Virus record (IMG/VR): IMGVR_UViG_3300023179_007063
Coordinates: 33,088 to 97,087 of that record
DNA: 64,000 nucleotides
Source of the DNA: a virus
Strand: one strand, 5' to 3'
The position numbers and the translations under genes are program-made. Shown piece by piece: positions 25,925 through 34,301 of the stretch (positions are counted from its first letter, which is position 1; every line of letters begins with the position of its first letter). Below the pieces are notes generated by a model that searched no databases, was not told the DNA's origin, and was given only the letters and a program-made list of their open reading frames with translations.

Positions 25925-26678
25925 CACAGTTGGAATTCTAGGGTTTGGAGAGATAGGTCGCGCTCTACACGAGGTTTATGCTTTAAGTAGCAAAAGCTTC
26001 AATGTCAAAGTCAAGGACTTAGAGAGAGATGACGGTCTGGTCGACTTAGATGTGCTAAACATAGCATTGCCCTTTAACGACTCTTTTGATTTCATTCGGA
26101 CCGTTGAAGAGGCTGCAATTCTCTCTGGGTCAAAGATTGTAATCATTCACTCTACAGTACCTGTAGGCACAACAAAGAAGCTGAAGCAGTCACTAACGTC
26201 TGCAGCGGTTTGTCACTCACCCTGCAGGGGAGTTCATCCGAATCTCTTCGAAGGAATTATGACTTTCGAGAAAATCATCGGAGCTACTTCGCAAGAAGAT
26301 GCGCGCTTGGCGTCTATCCATCTTGAAGAGCTAGGAATTAAGACGCGTATTTGTACCAATTCAGAGACTACTGAGTTAGCAAAGCTACTAGACACGACGT
26401 ATTACGGTCTATGCATTGCATTTCATGGCGAGGCTGCTAAAGCATGTGAGAAGCTTGGAGCCGACTTCGAAGATGTCATGACTTCATACAACACAACATA
26501 CAATGAAGGCTACACAAAACTAGGAAAGAAGAATGTAGTTAGACCAGTACTACATGCACCTACTAACGGCATTGGCGGACATTGCGTGGTTCAAAATGCT
26601 GAACTGTTAAAGAAGCAAATTGAGTCCGACGTATTAGATTTGATTATCTCATACAAGAAAGCTAATCAGCATGAGTAA
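25899..26678 (+). CDS. UDP-sugar dehydrogenase-like protein (short)
   Basis: The 259-aa protein has the NAD-binding GILGFGEIGRALHEV (12-26), IVIIHSTVPVGTTKKLK, and the family's catalytic Cys loop NGIGGHCVVQNAELLKK (Cys near 225). It matches the first two domains of UDP-glucose/GDP-mannose dehydrogenases but ends before the C-terminal UDP-binding domain and is far shorter than the usual ~430 aa. The HSPCRGVHPNLFEG segment is unusual for UDP-glucose dehydrogenases. It may form uronic acids, or be a specialised paralogue working with the next gene. The start overlaps the preceding gene. Confidence 0.72.
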   Translation: MQPKDSRTNTVGILGFGEIGRALHEVYALSSKSFNVKVKDLERDDGLVDLDVLNIALPFNDSFDFIRTVEEAAILSGSKIVIIHSTVPVGTTKKLKQSLTSAAVCHSPCRGVHPNLFEGIMTFEKIIGATSQEDARLASIHLEELGIKTRICTNSETTELAKLLDTTYYGLCIAFHGEAAKACEKLGADFEDVMTSYNTTYNEGYTKLGKKNVVRPVLHAPTNGIGGHCVVQNAELLKKQIESDVLDLIISYKKANQHE

Positions 26679-27606
26679 GTCAATTGCAGTTATTGGTCAA
26701 GGATTCGTCGGCGGGTCTCTCACCACAGTATTTTCTGAGAGAAACTTTGAAGTCTATGCCTATGACAAAGCAGGCAACTACGCAACGGGAGCCTGGAGAA
26801 GCGGCGAAGACGGAACGAGACTGCCACAAAGGCCAACATCCATCAAAGACCTAGTTGAACTTTGTGAATCAAAAGAAAACTTTTCCAACGTCTACTTCGT
26901 GTGTCTTCCGACTCCCATGTACGAGGACGGCTCGGCGGACCTCAGAATAGTGGAAGGAGTGCTAGAGGAGTTAGCATCTGTCCCTGGTGAGAGGATCGCA
27001 GTTGTCAAGTCCACAGTTCCACCTGGTTCTACAGAGAAGTGGAACGAGGCGTTCGGACCTCGAGGTCTCCACGTGGTCTTCAACCCAGAGTTCCTCACAG
27101 AAGCCAACGCGCTTGATGACATGCGCAACCAGAACCGCATCATCCTCGGCGGACCTCGTCCTTGGATCAACGAAGTAAAGCAAGTCTTCCAGACTGCATT
27201 CCCGAAGGTTCCACTAATCAAAACGTCTAGCACTACGGCTGAAATGGTGAAGTACATGACCAACAACTTCCTCACCGTCAAGGTAGCCTTCGCTAACGAG
27301 ATGGCACAGATCTGCGAGGCTCTAGACAAATCCGGTCTAAATGTGGACTATGACAAGGTGGTCGAATATGCGAAGTACGACAGGCGCCTAGGAGAGAGTC
27401 ACTGGAGTGTACCTGGCCCTGACGGCGATCGAGGTTTCGGAGGCCACTGCTTTCCGAAGGACATTAATGCTATGATCAGAGTTGCAGAGAGTTTAGACGT
27501 GTGCCCCTTAGTCCTACAATCTGCATGGAACAAGAACAGAGAGGTCAGAAAAGACCTAGACTGGGAGAAGCAAGTAGGTCGCGCTGTCTCCAAGAAAACC
27601 TGTTAA
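26671..27606 (+). CDS. UDP-glucose 6-dehydrogenase-like protein lacking C-terminal domain
   Basis: The 311-aa protein shows the full N-terminal half of UDP-glucose dehydrogenase: AVIGQGFVGGSLTTVFSE, FVCLPTPMYEDGSADLR, VVKSTVPPGSTEKWNEAF, VFNPEFLTEANALDDM, and the catalytic GFGGHCFPKDINAM (Cys near 274). It stops about 100 residues before the usual end, so the UDP-binding domain is absent. Two such short dehydrogenases in a row may form a heteromer, or one may be decaying. GC content rises here and stays high through the next gene. The likely product is a UDP-uronic acid donor. Confidence 0.82.
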   Translation: MSKSIAVIGQGFVGGSLTTVFSERNFEVYAYDKAGNYATGAWRSGEDGTRLPQRPTSIKDLVELCESKENFSNVYFVCLPTPMYEDGSADLRIVEGVLEELASVPGERIAVVKSTVPPGSTEKWNEAFGPRGLHVVFNPEFLTEANALDDMRNQNRIILGGPRPWINEVKQVFQTAFPKVPLIKTSSTTAEMVKYMTNNFLTVKVAFANEMAQICEALDKSGLNVDYDKVVEYAKYDRRLGESHWSVPGPDGDRGFGGHCFPKDINAMIRVAESLDVCPLVLQSAWNKNREVRKDLDWEKQVGRAVSKKTC

Positions 27607-27642
27607 TTGAACTGTTGAGTCTCTGCACTGTATGGTCTTACA

Positions 27643-28458
27643 ATGCAAGACAAGTCGTCCTTCGAGATTCTTCCGACAGGAAAGCCGCACGTTTCTTTCT
27701 CTGAAGTGAAACAGTGGAAGGAGTGCTCCTTCCGACACCACCTCGTTCACGTCAAGAAGCTCGATGTCTTCAAGCCTTCACCCGTGCTAGAGTTCGGTAC
27801 TGCAGTACACGCGGCGTGCGAGGACTACCTGTTGACACGCGTCATGAAGGTAGAGATCGCACACGCAGCGATACAGGACGCCTGGAAGAAGAACGAAAAT
27901 ATCGAAGAATTCAACGAGCGTTCCCTCAATGAGGCGCTCAGAGATTCTTCTGCCATACTCTCTGAGGTCCCGGCGTTCCTCGATGAGACCTTTCCCGAGT
28001 GGACCGTGGTGGACGCTGAACACGAACTCTATGAGTCCATCGAGGGTCATCCGCACGCCTTCAAGGGATTCATCGACGGAGTCATCAAGGCGAAGGGCAA
28101 GAAGGGAGAGGACCTCTACTGGATCCTCGACTGGAAGACCTCTGCGCGAGGCTGGTTCCGCGAGAAGCGGTCAGACGACATGGTGAAGGCGCAGTTGGCG
28201 CTCTACAAGAACTTCTGGCACAAGAAGAATCCCCAGGTCCCGTTCAAGGACATCCGTTGCGGTTTCGTCATCCTCAAGAAGAGTGGTAAGCCTGGTACTC
28301 ACTGTGAACTCTTCACCGTTCCCATGGGTGAGGTCCCCATCACGCGGTCGCTCAAGGTGGTGAGTAACATGATCGCATCTGTCAAGCGGGGCATGTCAAT
28401 CAAGAACAAGAGTTCATGCACGTACTGTGAGTTCCGAGAGACAGAACACTGTCCGTAA
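27643..28458 (+). CDS. Cas4/AddB-like Fe-S PD-(D/E)XK nuclease
   Basis: The 271-aa protein has the RecB-family layout: FSEVKQWKECSFRHHL at 19-34 with Cys28, GTAVHAACEDYL at 52-63, and the catalytic pair GFIDGVI / WILDWKTSARGW (D and DxK). It ends with SCTYCEFRETEHCP, giving Cys259, Cys262 and Cys270, which with Cys28 would hold a 4Fe-4S cluster, as in Cas4 and AddB. It probably acts as a DNA exonuclease or in recombination. It is unrelated to the sugar enzymes around it and is clearly richer in G+C. The group I intron begins just after its stop. Confidence 0.85.
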   Translation: MQDKSSFEILPTGKPHVSFSEVKQWKECSFRHHLVHVKKLDVFKPSPVLEFGTAVHAACEDYLLTRVMKVEIAHAAIQDAWKKNENIEEFNERSLNEALRDSSAILSEVPAFLDETFPEWTVVDAEHELYESIEGHPHAFKGFIDGVIKAKGKKGEDLYWILDWKTSARGWFREKRSDDMVKAQLALYKNFWHKKNPQVPFKDIRCGFVILKKSGKPGTHCELFTVPMGEVPITRSLKVVSNMIASVKRGMSIKNKSSCTYCEFRETEHCP

Positions 28459-28473
28459 TACTTCAGCGTTGTT

Positions 28474-29000
28474 TCATTTCATGAGATAGTTCTTATAGAA
28501 TTATCGACACTGCAATCCTGAAAGTATGAGTCCAATTTTTTCCATCATGTCAAAAATGCATGCCCACGAGATATGGACAAACGATGCAAAAAGACTGGAA
28601 ACAATTGCTTCGATAGGGTATAGAATCCTCGTCATACGGGAGAGCGAATACAAGAATGGATCTTGGGTTGATAAGCTCGACCGATGGCTGGAGGAAAATG
28701 GAAAAGAAAAAGATATTGATACTGTCAGACCATCCGTGAACGACCACAGCTCAGCGGATGTAAAATTGGGTGAATTGCTGGAAACTCGTGGGATAGACAC
28801 CACAGCGTGACTGGAAACGGTGAGCGCGAAGGTCAAAAAGTCTTACTATACGACAATCAGCAGCCAAGCTCCTAAGGAGAAATTCTGGAGAAGGTTCAGA
28901 GACTACGGTTAGCCTAAATCAAAAAGACACGGCAATGATCCGACAGCGCCCAACACCAAATCAAGTATGGTGATGATATAGTCCAAAACTTTTTGTAAAG
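28474..29000 (+). ncRNA. group I intron carrying an endonuclease-like ORF
   Basis: The 3' core is readable: P3 TTGGGTG (28766-28772) with CGCCCAA (28947-28953), P4 TTGCTG (28775-28780) with CAGCAG (28858-28863), P7 GACTA (28901-28905) with TAGTC (28979-28983), P8 CACCA (28954-28958) with TGGTG (28968-28972), the six-base J8/7 ATGATA, and a short P9 hairpin at 28984-28995. G29000 would be the terminal G. The best 5' site is after T28473: a 10-bp P1-like stem (28468-28477 with 28481-28490) puts that U against G28485. Splicing there joins codons for SVILQRC in frame to LSTSGVGTQ of the following glycosyltransferase. Boundaries are inferred; the core is strong. Confidence 0.75.
28526..28810 (+). 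CDS. truncated homing endonuclease-like ORF inside the intron
   Basis: The 94-aa ORF starts MSPIFSIMSKMHAHEIWTND. AHEIWTNDAKRLETIASIGY followed by RILVIRESEYKNGSW matches the C-terminal part of Vsr/PD-(D/E)XK-like homing endonucleases ('.W..D..R...I...GY.V..IWE.E'). The N-terminal catalytic part seems lost, so it is probably a remnant. Its 3' end overlaps the P3 and P4 strands of the intron core, as is common for intron ORFs. No Shine-Dalgarno is apparent. Confidence 0.55.
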   Translation: MSPIFSIMSKMHAHEIWTNDAKRLETIASIGYRILVIRESEYKNGSWVDKLDRWLEENGKEKDIDTVRPSVNDHSSADVKLGELLETRGIDTTA

Positions 29001-30214
29001 TGAGCACCTCCGGAGTAGGCACACAGGCCCGATGGCTTGTATCAGGTCTGATAGAAACAGGCAAGTATTCGTTCAGATGCTTCGGCGGAGCGATTAAGCA
29101 TGACAACTACGATACGGTCGTAGTCAACCCTGACTTCATCATCAAGCCTACAAACGGCTTCGGTGATAGAAATCTTCTACGCAAGACGCTGGCTCAGGTG
29201 AAGCCTGATGCCCTGATGCTGTTTACTGACCCACGTTTCTTCATGTGGGTCTGGGAGATGGAGGACGAGATCCACCAGATGTGCCCAATCGTCTATTGGC
29301 ACTTGTGGGACAATCCTCCCTGGCCTGAGTTCAATCGTCACATCTATGAGTCGACCGACCTCGTCAACTGCATCAACTATCCGACATACAAGATGGTACA
29401 CGAGAGGTTCCCAGAGAAGACAAACTACATTCCTCACGCTGTTCCCGAAGATCTATACAAGCCGCTTCCGAAAGAAGACGTTAGGAAGTTCAAAGCAGCG
29501 CTCTTAGGCAATGAAAAGGTCGACCACTTTACGCCGATGTACGTCAGTCGTAATGCGAGGAGAAAAGTTCCGAGCGACATCATAGAGTCGTGGAAGATTT
29601 TCTTGGATGACCTTGAGGCAAAGTACGGCCACAGGAAGGCGACTCTGATCCTCCACACAGACCCACTTGATCAAGAGGGAACAAATTTATTTATGCTTGT
29701 CGACCTCTTTGGCGTGAAAGACAACGTCGTCTTCTCCAAGGAGAGAATAGGCTTCCAGGAGATGAGCACCCTCTACAACGTTTGCGACTGTGTCGTCAAC
29801 CGGTCTATGAATGAGGGCTTCGGTCTACCTGTTCTAGAGTCGATTCTATGTGGCAAGCCGCCGATAGTTGTGAAGACAGGCGGTTTGACACGACAGGTAT
29901 ACGACGATGAGACAGGTGAAAAATACGGTATCGGTCTGGACCCTGAAGTTCGAACTCTCGCTGGTAATCACTTCGTTCCCTACATCTATGAAGACTTCGT
30001 GTCTCACAAGACTTTCGCAAATGCATTCATGGAGATGTATGAACTCGGTCCTGAGGGGAGAGCGGCACTTGGCAACAAGGCAAGAGAGAGAGCGAAGAAA
30101 GAGTATAATCTCAAGAAAGTCGTCTCTGACTGGGACAACACTCTCGATTCAACGATCTCTAGGTGGAGAGATGATAGAAAGTCCTTCGACAGATGGAGCA
30201 AGATAGAACTATGA
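29000..30214 (+). CDS. GT-B (family 4) glycosyltransferase, second exon
   Basis: Read alone, this ORF would start at GTG 29000 with no Shine-Dalgarno and lacks the first beta strand that GT-B enzymes need, although STSGVGTQARWLVSGLIE (acceptor loop and first helix) is intact. The donor motif NEGFGLPVLESILCGKPPIV (E-x7-E) is near residue 275. The missing strand is supplied if the upstream intron is spliced: the joined N-terminus SVILQRCLSTSGVGTQ aligns with SVLLRGPLLTQSGYGVHA of the next gene. The start codon of exon 1 is unresolved; CTG 28449 is the only near-cognate in frame after the TGA at 28428. It is ATGA-coupled downstream. Confidence 0.8.
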   Translation: MSTSGVGTQARWLVSGLIETGKYSFRCFGGAIKHDNYDTVVVNPDFIIKPTNGFGDRNLLRKTLAQVKPDALMLFTDPRFFMWVWEMEDEIHQMCPIVYWHLWDNPPWPEFNRHIYESTDLVNCINYPTYKMVHERFPEKTNYIPHAVPEDLYKPLPKEDVRKFKAALLGNEKVDHFTPMYVSRNARRKVPSDIIESWKIFLDDLEAKYGHRKATLILHTDPLDQEGTNLFMLVDLFGVKDNVVFSKERIGFQEMSTLYNVCDCVVNRSMNEGFGLPVLESILCGKPPIVVKTGGLTRQVYDDETGEKYGIGLDPEVRTLAGNHFVPYIYEDFVSHKTFANAFMEMYELGPEGRAALGNKARERAKKEYNLKKVVSDWDNTLDSTISRWRDDRKSFDRWSKIEL

Positions 30215-31395
30215 GCACCACCACTCTTAAGAAATCAGTACTTCTCCGCGGACCGCTTCTGACTCAGTCAGGTTACGGAGTCCATGCACGACAGATCGCG
30301 GCTTGGGCGATAGGAAGAGACGACTTCGAAGTGCAAGTACAAGCTACTCCGTGGGGTGAAACTCCGTGGATCATAGACGAAAGCGCTTGTGGTGGTCTCA
30401 TCAGAAGCATCATGGAAAGGACAGTCGACCCAGGAAATAAGCTGTACGACATCACAGTACAGATTCAACTACCGAATGAGTGGAATCCATCGCTAGGTCG
30501 ATTCAACATTGGCGTCACGGCAGCAGTAGAGACTGACACGTGCCACCCATCCTGGCCAGAATATTGCAACAAAATGTCAGCTGTGGTTGTTCCATCAGAG
30601 CATGCAAAGAGCTGCCTGTTGTCATCTGGTAAGATCACAGTCCCGATCCTAGTGATACCCGAAGCTTACAACGATGCAATCGTTGCCGCCGAGAAGACAC
30701 ACATCGATGAAGTCAAGTTCTCAACACCTTTCAACTTCTTAGTCTTCGGTCAGATGACAGGCAGCAATCCAGAGAATGACAGGAAGAACCTCTTCTACAC
30801 TGTCAAGTGGTTCTGTGAGGCGTTCAAAGATAACCAGGAAGTAGGCCTGGTCTTGAAGACTAATATGGGAAGAAACACAAAGCTCGATAGACGACTCGTG
30901 ACTAACTTGTTGCAAAATCTACTAAAGGAAGTGAGAAAGAGTGCATTTCCAAAGGTTCACCTCATTCATGGTGACATGTCAGACGCTGAGGTCGCCTCTC
31001 TCTATAGACACCCACAGGTAAAGGCCCTCTTGACACTGACAAGAGGGGAAGGATATGGTCTCCCGATACTAGAAGCAGCAGCATCAGGACTGCCAGTCAT
31101 TGCTACAGGTTGGTCTGGTCACACTGAATTTCTTAAGAATGGAAAGTACATAGAGATCTCCTATAAGCTTGACAAGATACACCCGTCAAGAGTTGATGAC
31201 AAGATCTTCGTAAATAATGCAAGGTGGGCAAATCCTTCTGAAGAAGACTTCAAGAGAAAAGCGCAGAAGTTTAAGTCTTCTGCATCTGTTCCTAAAGAAT
31301 GGGCCGAATCGATGAAGAGAGTGATCTTAGAGAAGTATTCACTAGATTCTCTCAAGCCGAAATACGACGATTTGGTGAACGGAGCTGTCCCGTGA
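30211..31395 (+). CDS. GT-B (family 4) glycosyltransferase
   Basis: I chose ATG 30211 (MSTTTLKKSVLLRGPLL), which overlaps the previous stop as ATGA, over an ATG 18 bases upstream. The 394-aa protein is a full-length GT4 enzyme: SVLLRGPLLTQSGYGVHARQ at the start, FNFLVFGQMTGSNPENDRK mid-protein, and the donor motif GEGYGLPILEAAASGLPVI. It is the last transferase of the cassette and a paralogue of the preceding intron-split gene. A GTGA overlap couples it to the membrane protein gene downstream. Confidence 0.86.
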   Translation: MSTTTLKKSVLLRGPLLTQSGYGVHARQIAAWAIGRDDFEVQVQATPWGETPWIIDESACGGLIRSIMERTVDPGNKLYDITVQIQLPNEWNPSLGRFNIGVTAAVETDTCHPSWPEYCNKMSAVVVPSEHAKSCLLSSGKITVPILVIPEAYNDAIVAAEKTHIDEVKFSTPFNFLVFGQMTGSNPENDRKNLFYTVKWFCEAFKDNQEVGLVLKTNMGRNTKLDRRLVTNLLQNLLKEVRKSAFPKVHLIHGDMSDAEVASLYRHPQVKALLTLTRGEGYGLPILEAAASGLPVIATGWSGHTEFLKNGKYIEISYKLDKIHPSRVDDKIFVNNARWANPSEEDFKRKAQKFKSSASVPKEWAESMKRVILEKYSLDSLKPKYDDLVNGAVP

Positions 31396-31691
31396 TACTA
31401 CTGTTGACGCTGTATTCTGTATCCGTCACGTTCATAGCATACTACAGCGTCCGAAAGAATATGCTGGCCTATGACAAACTTGAGGCAGTAGCCGCTCAGA
31501 TAGAGGAGTCATTAGATGAGCTTGACGTTTGTTATACAAATATCGATGCAAAGACGAAGATCGAAGTGGTGTCAGACGAGCCTGTAGTAAGAGAACTTCT
31601 GCAGGACATGAACCGTGCAAGGGACACAATTCTACTCGTCGCAAACAAGATATCTAACCCCCTGATAGAAGGCGACGAAATAGATGAGTGA
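31392..31691 (+). CDS. small N-terminally anchored membrane protein, 99 aa
   Basis: The start is GTG 31392 (translated MILLLTLYSVSVTFIAYYSV), which forms a GTGA overlap with the previous stop; a longer frame to an upstream ATG would lie wholly inside the glycosyltransferase. One N-terminal transmembrane segment (about residues 2-20) is followed by an acidic helical domain (AYDKLEAVAAQIEESLDELD). Small proteins of this design, without function, occur next to gene 55 in T4-like phages, from memory. It overlaps the gp55-like gene by 8 bases. Confidence 0.65.
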   Translation: MILLLTLYSVSVTFIAYYSVRKNMLAYDKLEAVAAQIEESLDELDVCYTNIDAKTKIEVVSDEPVVRELLQDMNRARDTILLVANKISNPLIEGDEIDE

Positions 31692-32391
31692 AGAAACCGA
31701 CAAGAAAATCAGCCCAAAGCTCTATTTTAATTCCGGTACGCAAGAAGCGATCGTCAGCTTTCAGTCAGAGACAGATAAAAGAAAGAGAGATGAGATCTAT
31801 GTCTACCACATCATGCCGGCTTTTGAGAAGCTTGTGGAGAGTCTCATCAACATACACAAGTTCACTTCAATACACGATTCTCATGACGACCTAAAGAACG
31901 ACTGCATCAACTTTCTCTTTGAAACAATACACAAATTCGATCACAGACGAGGCACCAATGCTTTCTCATATTTCAACGTCGTAGCAAAGAACTGGCTCAT
32001 CATCAAGACGAAGCAGAAGTCCCAGAAGCTGAAGAAGAGCGTCAGTCTTGACGACCCAGCCGGCCTCACGATGTATGAGACTTTACTCGTCGAAGAACAC
32101 AACACGATACCTGCGCAAGACGTGATGCTTGACGACAACAGGTCATCACAGCTGACTCTTGACATGCTCTATGAGATACGAACGAAGGTCAAGAAGGAGA
32201 ATGAGCTGATATGCATTAATTCCATCATCACTATCTTTGAGAACATCAATGATCTTGATCTCCTCAACAAGGGAGCTATTCTTCTATACATGAGAGAGCT
32301 GTCCGGGCTCACGCCGAAGCAGTTGACAACAACGATGCAGACGATTAAGAAGCACTATAAGAAGACGAAATCGGACGCGAAGAGGTCGTGA
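31684..32391 (+). CDS. 55: late-transcription sigma factor, T4 gp55-like
   Basis: The 235-aa protein contains the gp55/sigma region-2 core: YHIMPAFEKLVESLINIHKF, HDDLKNDCINFLFETIHKFD, and RRGTNAFSYFNVVAKNWLII, the 'KFD...G..AFSYF...A.N' signature. These correspond to the RNA polymerase-binding and -10-reading parts of sigma-70. A full sigma region 4 is absent, as in T4 gp55, which reads only TATAAATA late promoters and relies on the sliding clamp. It probably directs late transcription of the structural genes that follow directly. Start overlaps the upstream gene. Confidence 0.82.
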   Translation: MSEETDKKISPKLYFNSGTQEAIVSFQSETDKRKRDEIYVYHIMPAFEKLVESLINIHKFTSIHDSHDDLKNDCINFLFETIHKFDHRRGTNAFSYFNVVAKNWLIIKTKQKSQKLKKSVSLDDPAGLTMYETLLVEEHNTIPAQDVMLDDNRSSQLTLDMLYEIRTKVKKENELICINSIITIFENINDLDLLNKGAILLYMRELSGLTPKQLTTTMQTIKKHYKKTKSDAKRS

Positions 32392-32406
32392 ACAATAATT
32401 GTAGTT

Positions 32407-32763
32407 ATGCAGACCATAGCTGAGCTTCAGGACACACTCGAGTCAAAAGTACGCGACTTCTCAGGCCTTCTTGATCAGATTGATGGAGTGTCAGACAAGA
32501 AGAAGAAGTTGTGGAAAGAGATATATGAGAACGCAATAGTCGATCGACAGAATGCCTACGTACTATTCACCACTCTTGTCACCATCGTTGAAGATAAGAG
32601 TACTGAGCATGCAATCCACGGTAAGACTCTTGCTACGTACATCGAGAGAATGAGCAAAGCAAACGAGCAGCTAATTCGTCTCTCAGAGCTCATCTCAAAG
32701 TCAGAGAGCAAGCAAGAAGAGTCTATAGATCCTGACGAGATGTTTCGAAAGATCGGTGGATAA
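32407..32763 (+). CDS. uncharacterised helical protein next to gene 55
   Basis: The 118-aa protein begins MQTIAELQDTLESKVRDFSG and is fully helical, with KLWKEIYENAIVDRQNAYVL and ATYIERMSKANEQLIRLSEL as its most characteristic parts. It lies between the late sigma gene and the first baseplate gene, the position where a late-transcription coactivator (gp33-like) could sit, but I see no specific gp33 feature. A tail or clamp-associated protein is equally possible. Its stop abuts the ATG of the next gene. Confidence 0.55.
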   Translation: MQTIAELQDTLESKVRDFSGLLDQIDGVSDKKKKLWKEIYENAIVDRQNAYVLFTTLVTIVEDKSTEHAIHGKTLATYIERMSKANEQLIRLSELISKSESKQEESIDPDEMFRKIGG

Positions 32764-34287
32764 ATGGCGCTAAGAGACAAGCACGAGAATGCGTCTTCAG
32801 CACAAGACTTCGTATCAGGCAGGTACGAAGGAAAGACAGTCTCTAGCTATAGCAACCAGCCGCACTTCCGAAAAGTCGTGGTGCTTGAGGTCATAACAGA
32901 CCCAAATAACATCATTGACGAAAAAAAGATTGATTATTGGAATGCCGTTCTCAAAGTGTCCAACCTGCAGTATGCAAGGACGCTACCAAGAAACGCCATT
33001 GTAGGCCAGTTTCTTGACAGGCAGATCAATCCAATGTTCTTGTTTCCATTCTTCCCTTCGCATATATCTCTTCCATGCAAACCAGGTGAGACGCTATGGG
33101 CAATGGTCGAGGACCCAGAAGCTCCTGCGACCGATATAGCATACTGGTTCGGCAGAGTCACTGAGAATCATCTTGCCGACGACGTCAACCACACGCATGC
33201 GCCGAGAGCATTCGATCGATCGATGGCAGCCGGTTCACTCAAGGACAGACAAGAGAACGACGGAAAGGTCGATCCTGTCTACGATTTAAGGAACGGTGGG
33301 GTCGGAACATACGACGGTCTCAGAGTCACAAATCCAAAGCAAGTCTACTTGTCTAGTGGTAATGAGAGCATATTTGAAGATCTTGTGTCTAGAACAGACG
33401 GGGCTGCAATGATGCAGTACGAGTCAGTTCCCAGATTTAGAAAGCGACCCGGGGACCTTGTTCTAGAGGGTACTAACAACACGCTTGTAGTATTAGGTAC
33501 AGACAGAAGTGGCCCAGTCGCCGAATATGTTGAAGACCCTGATAAGAAGTCAAAGGTACCCCAACCGACACTTGATATGGTAGGATCAGCAGGCTCGATA
33601 GACATCGTCGCTGGTCGTGGCCAATTGTCTGACACGCACGGTCTTCCCGTGTCTACAACAAGCATCTATAGAAAGTCTAATGAAAAGAAGGGTGCAGAGA
33701 TTCACAAAGAGCTGGGAAAGCATCTACAAGACACATCTCCTATGGAGGGCGATCCTGACTTCTCAAGTGATAGAAGCAGAGTCCTAGTCTCTCAAAGAAC
33801 GATGGTAGACACCAACTTTGGTCTGTCGGACAACAACGTGTCTTCTTTCTCAGGTCAGGGAGCGGAAGTCAAAGACTCGACGGAAGGTGACGCTGCTGTC
33901 GTCATAAAGTCAGACAAAGTTAGAATCATAGCAAGATCAGACATACAGATAATCGTCAAGGGATCAGACACGGCAAAAGCCCCTGATGGAAAAGACATTC
34001 TATTAGAAAAGACAGAGTCAAAATTCTATGCATCCATCACGATAAAGAAGAACGGAGACATTGTCTTCACCCCCAGCGCATCTGGCTATATTAAGCTCGG
34101 TAGTGACAATGCAGATAAGGCGATACTATGCACTGACTCTCCTGCTGTAAAAGTTCCTGCCGCAAACCCAGGAGACGCCTCGTCTGTTCTTGGACTTCCA
34201 AATGCTATCAGTGATACATCAGCAGGATTCATTGGAACAGGAGCTGCAGGTCAGGGAACTTGGGCTAAGAAAGTTCTTGTAGACTGA
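32764..34287 (+). CDS. baseplate central spike protein (gp5-like, OB-fold)
   Basis: The 507-aa protein has an OB-fold-like domain at ~35-130 containing FPFFPSHISLPCKPGETLWAMVED, the hallmark of gp5/VgrG-type spike proteins. The second half is beta-rich and repetitive (VVIKSDKVRIIARSDIQIIV and ASITIKKNGDIVFTPSASGY), consistent with a trimeric beta-helix needle. It ends in a Gly/Ala/Ser-rich tail. No lysozyme domain is present. The next gene brings a separate peptidoglycan-cleaving domain. It likely forms the tip that punctures the outer membrane. Confidence 0.75.
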   Translation: MALRDKHENASSAQDFVSGRYEGKTVSSYSNQPHFRKVVVLEVITDPNNIIDEKKIDYWNAVLKVSNLQYARTLPRNAIVGQFLDRQINPMFLFPFFPSHISLPCKPGETLWAMVEDPEAPATDIAYWFGRVTENHLADDVNHTHAPRAFDRSMAAGSLKDRQENDGKVDPVYDLRNGGVGTYDGLRVTNPKQVYLSSGNESIFEDLVSRTDGAAMMQYESVPRFRKRPGDLVLEGTNNTLVVLGTDRSGPVAEYVEDPDKKSKVPQPTLDMVGSAGSIDIVAGRGQLSDTHGLPVSTTSIYRKSNEKKGAEIHKELGKHLQDTSPMEGDPDFSSDRSRVLVSQRTMVDTNFGLSDNNVSSFSGQGAEVKDSTEGDAAVVIKSDKVRIIARSDIQIIVKGSDTAKAPDGKDILLEKTESKFYASITIKKNGDIVFTPSASGYIKLGSDNADKAILCTDSPAVKVPAANPGDASSVLGLPNAISDTSAGFIGTGAAGQGTWAKKVLVD

Positions 34288-34301
34288 TGTAATATAGAGA
34301 T

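Noticed and set aside
28481-28489. ATG at 28481 as exon 1 of the split glycosyltransferase (ATGAGAT joined to exon 2)
   Set aside because: It gives only MRL before STSGVG, without the first beta strand, has no ribosome site, and the U at 28487 has no proper P1 partner.
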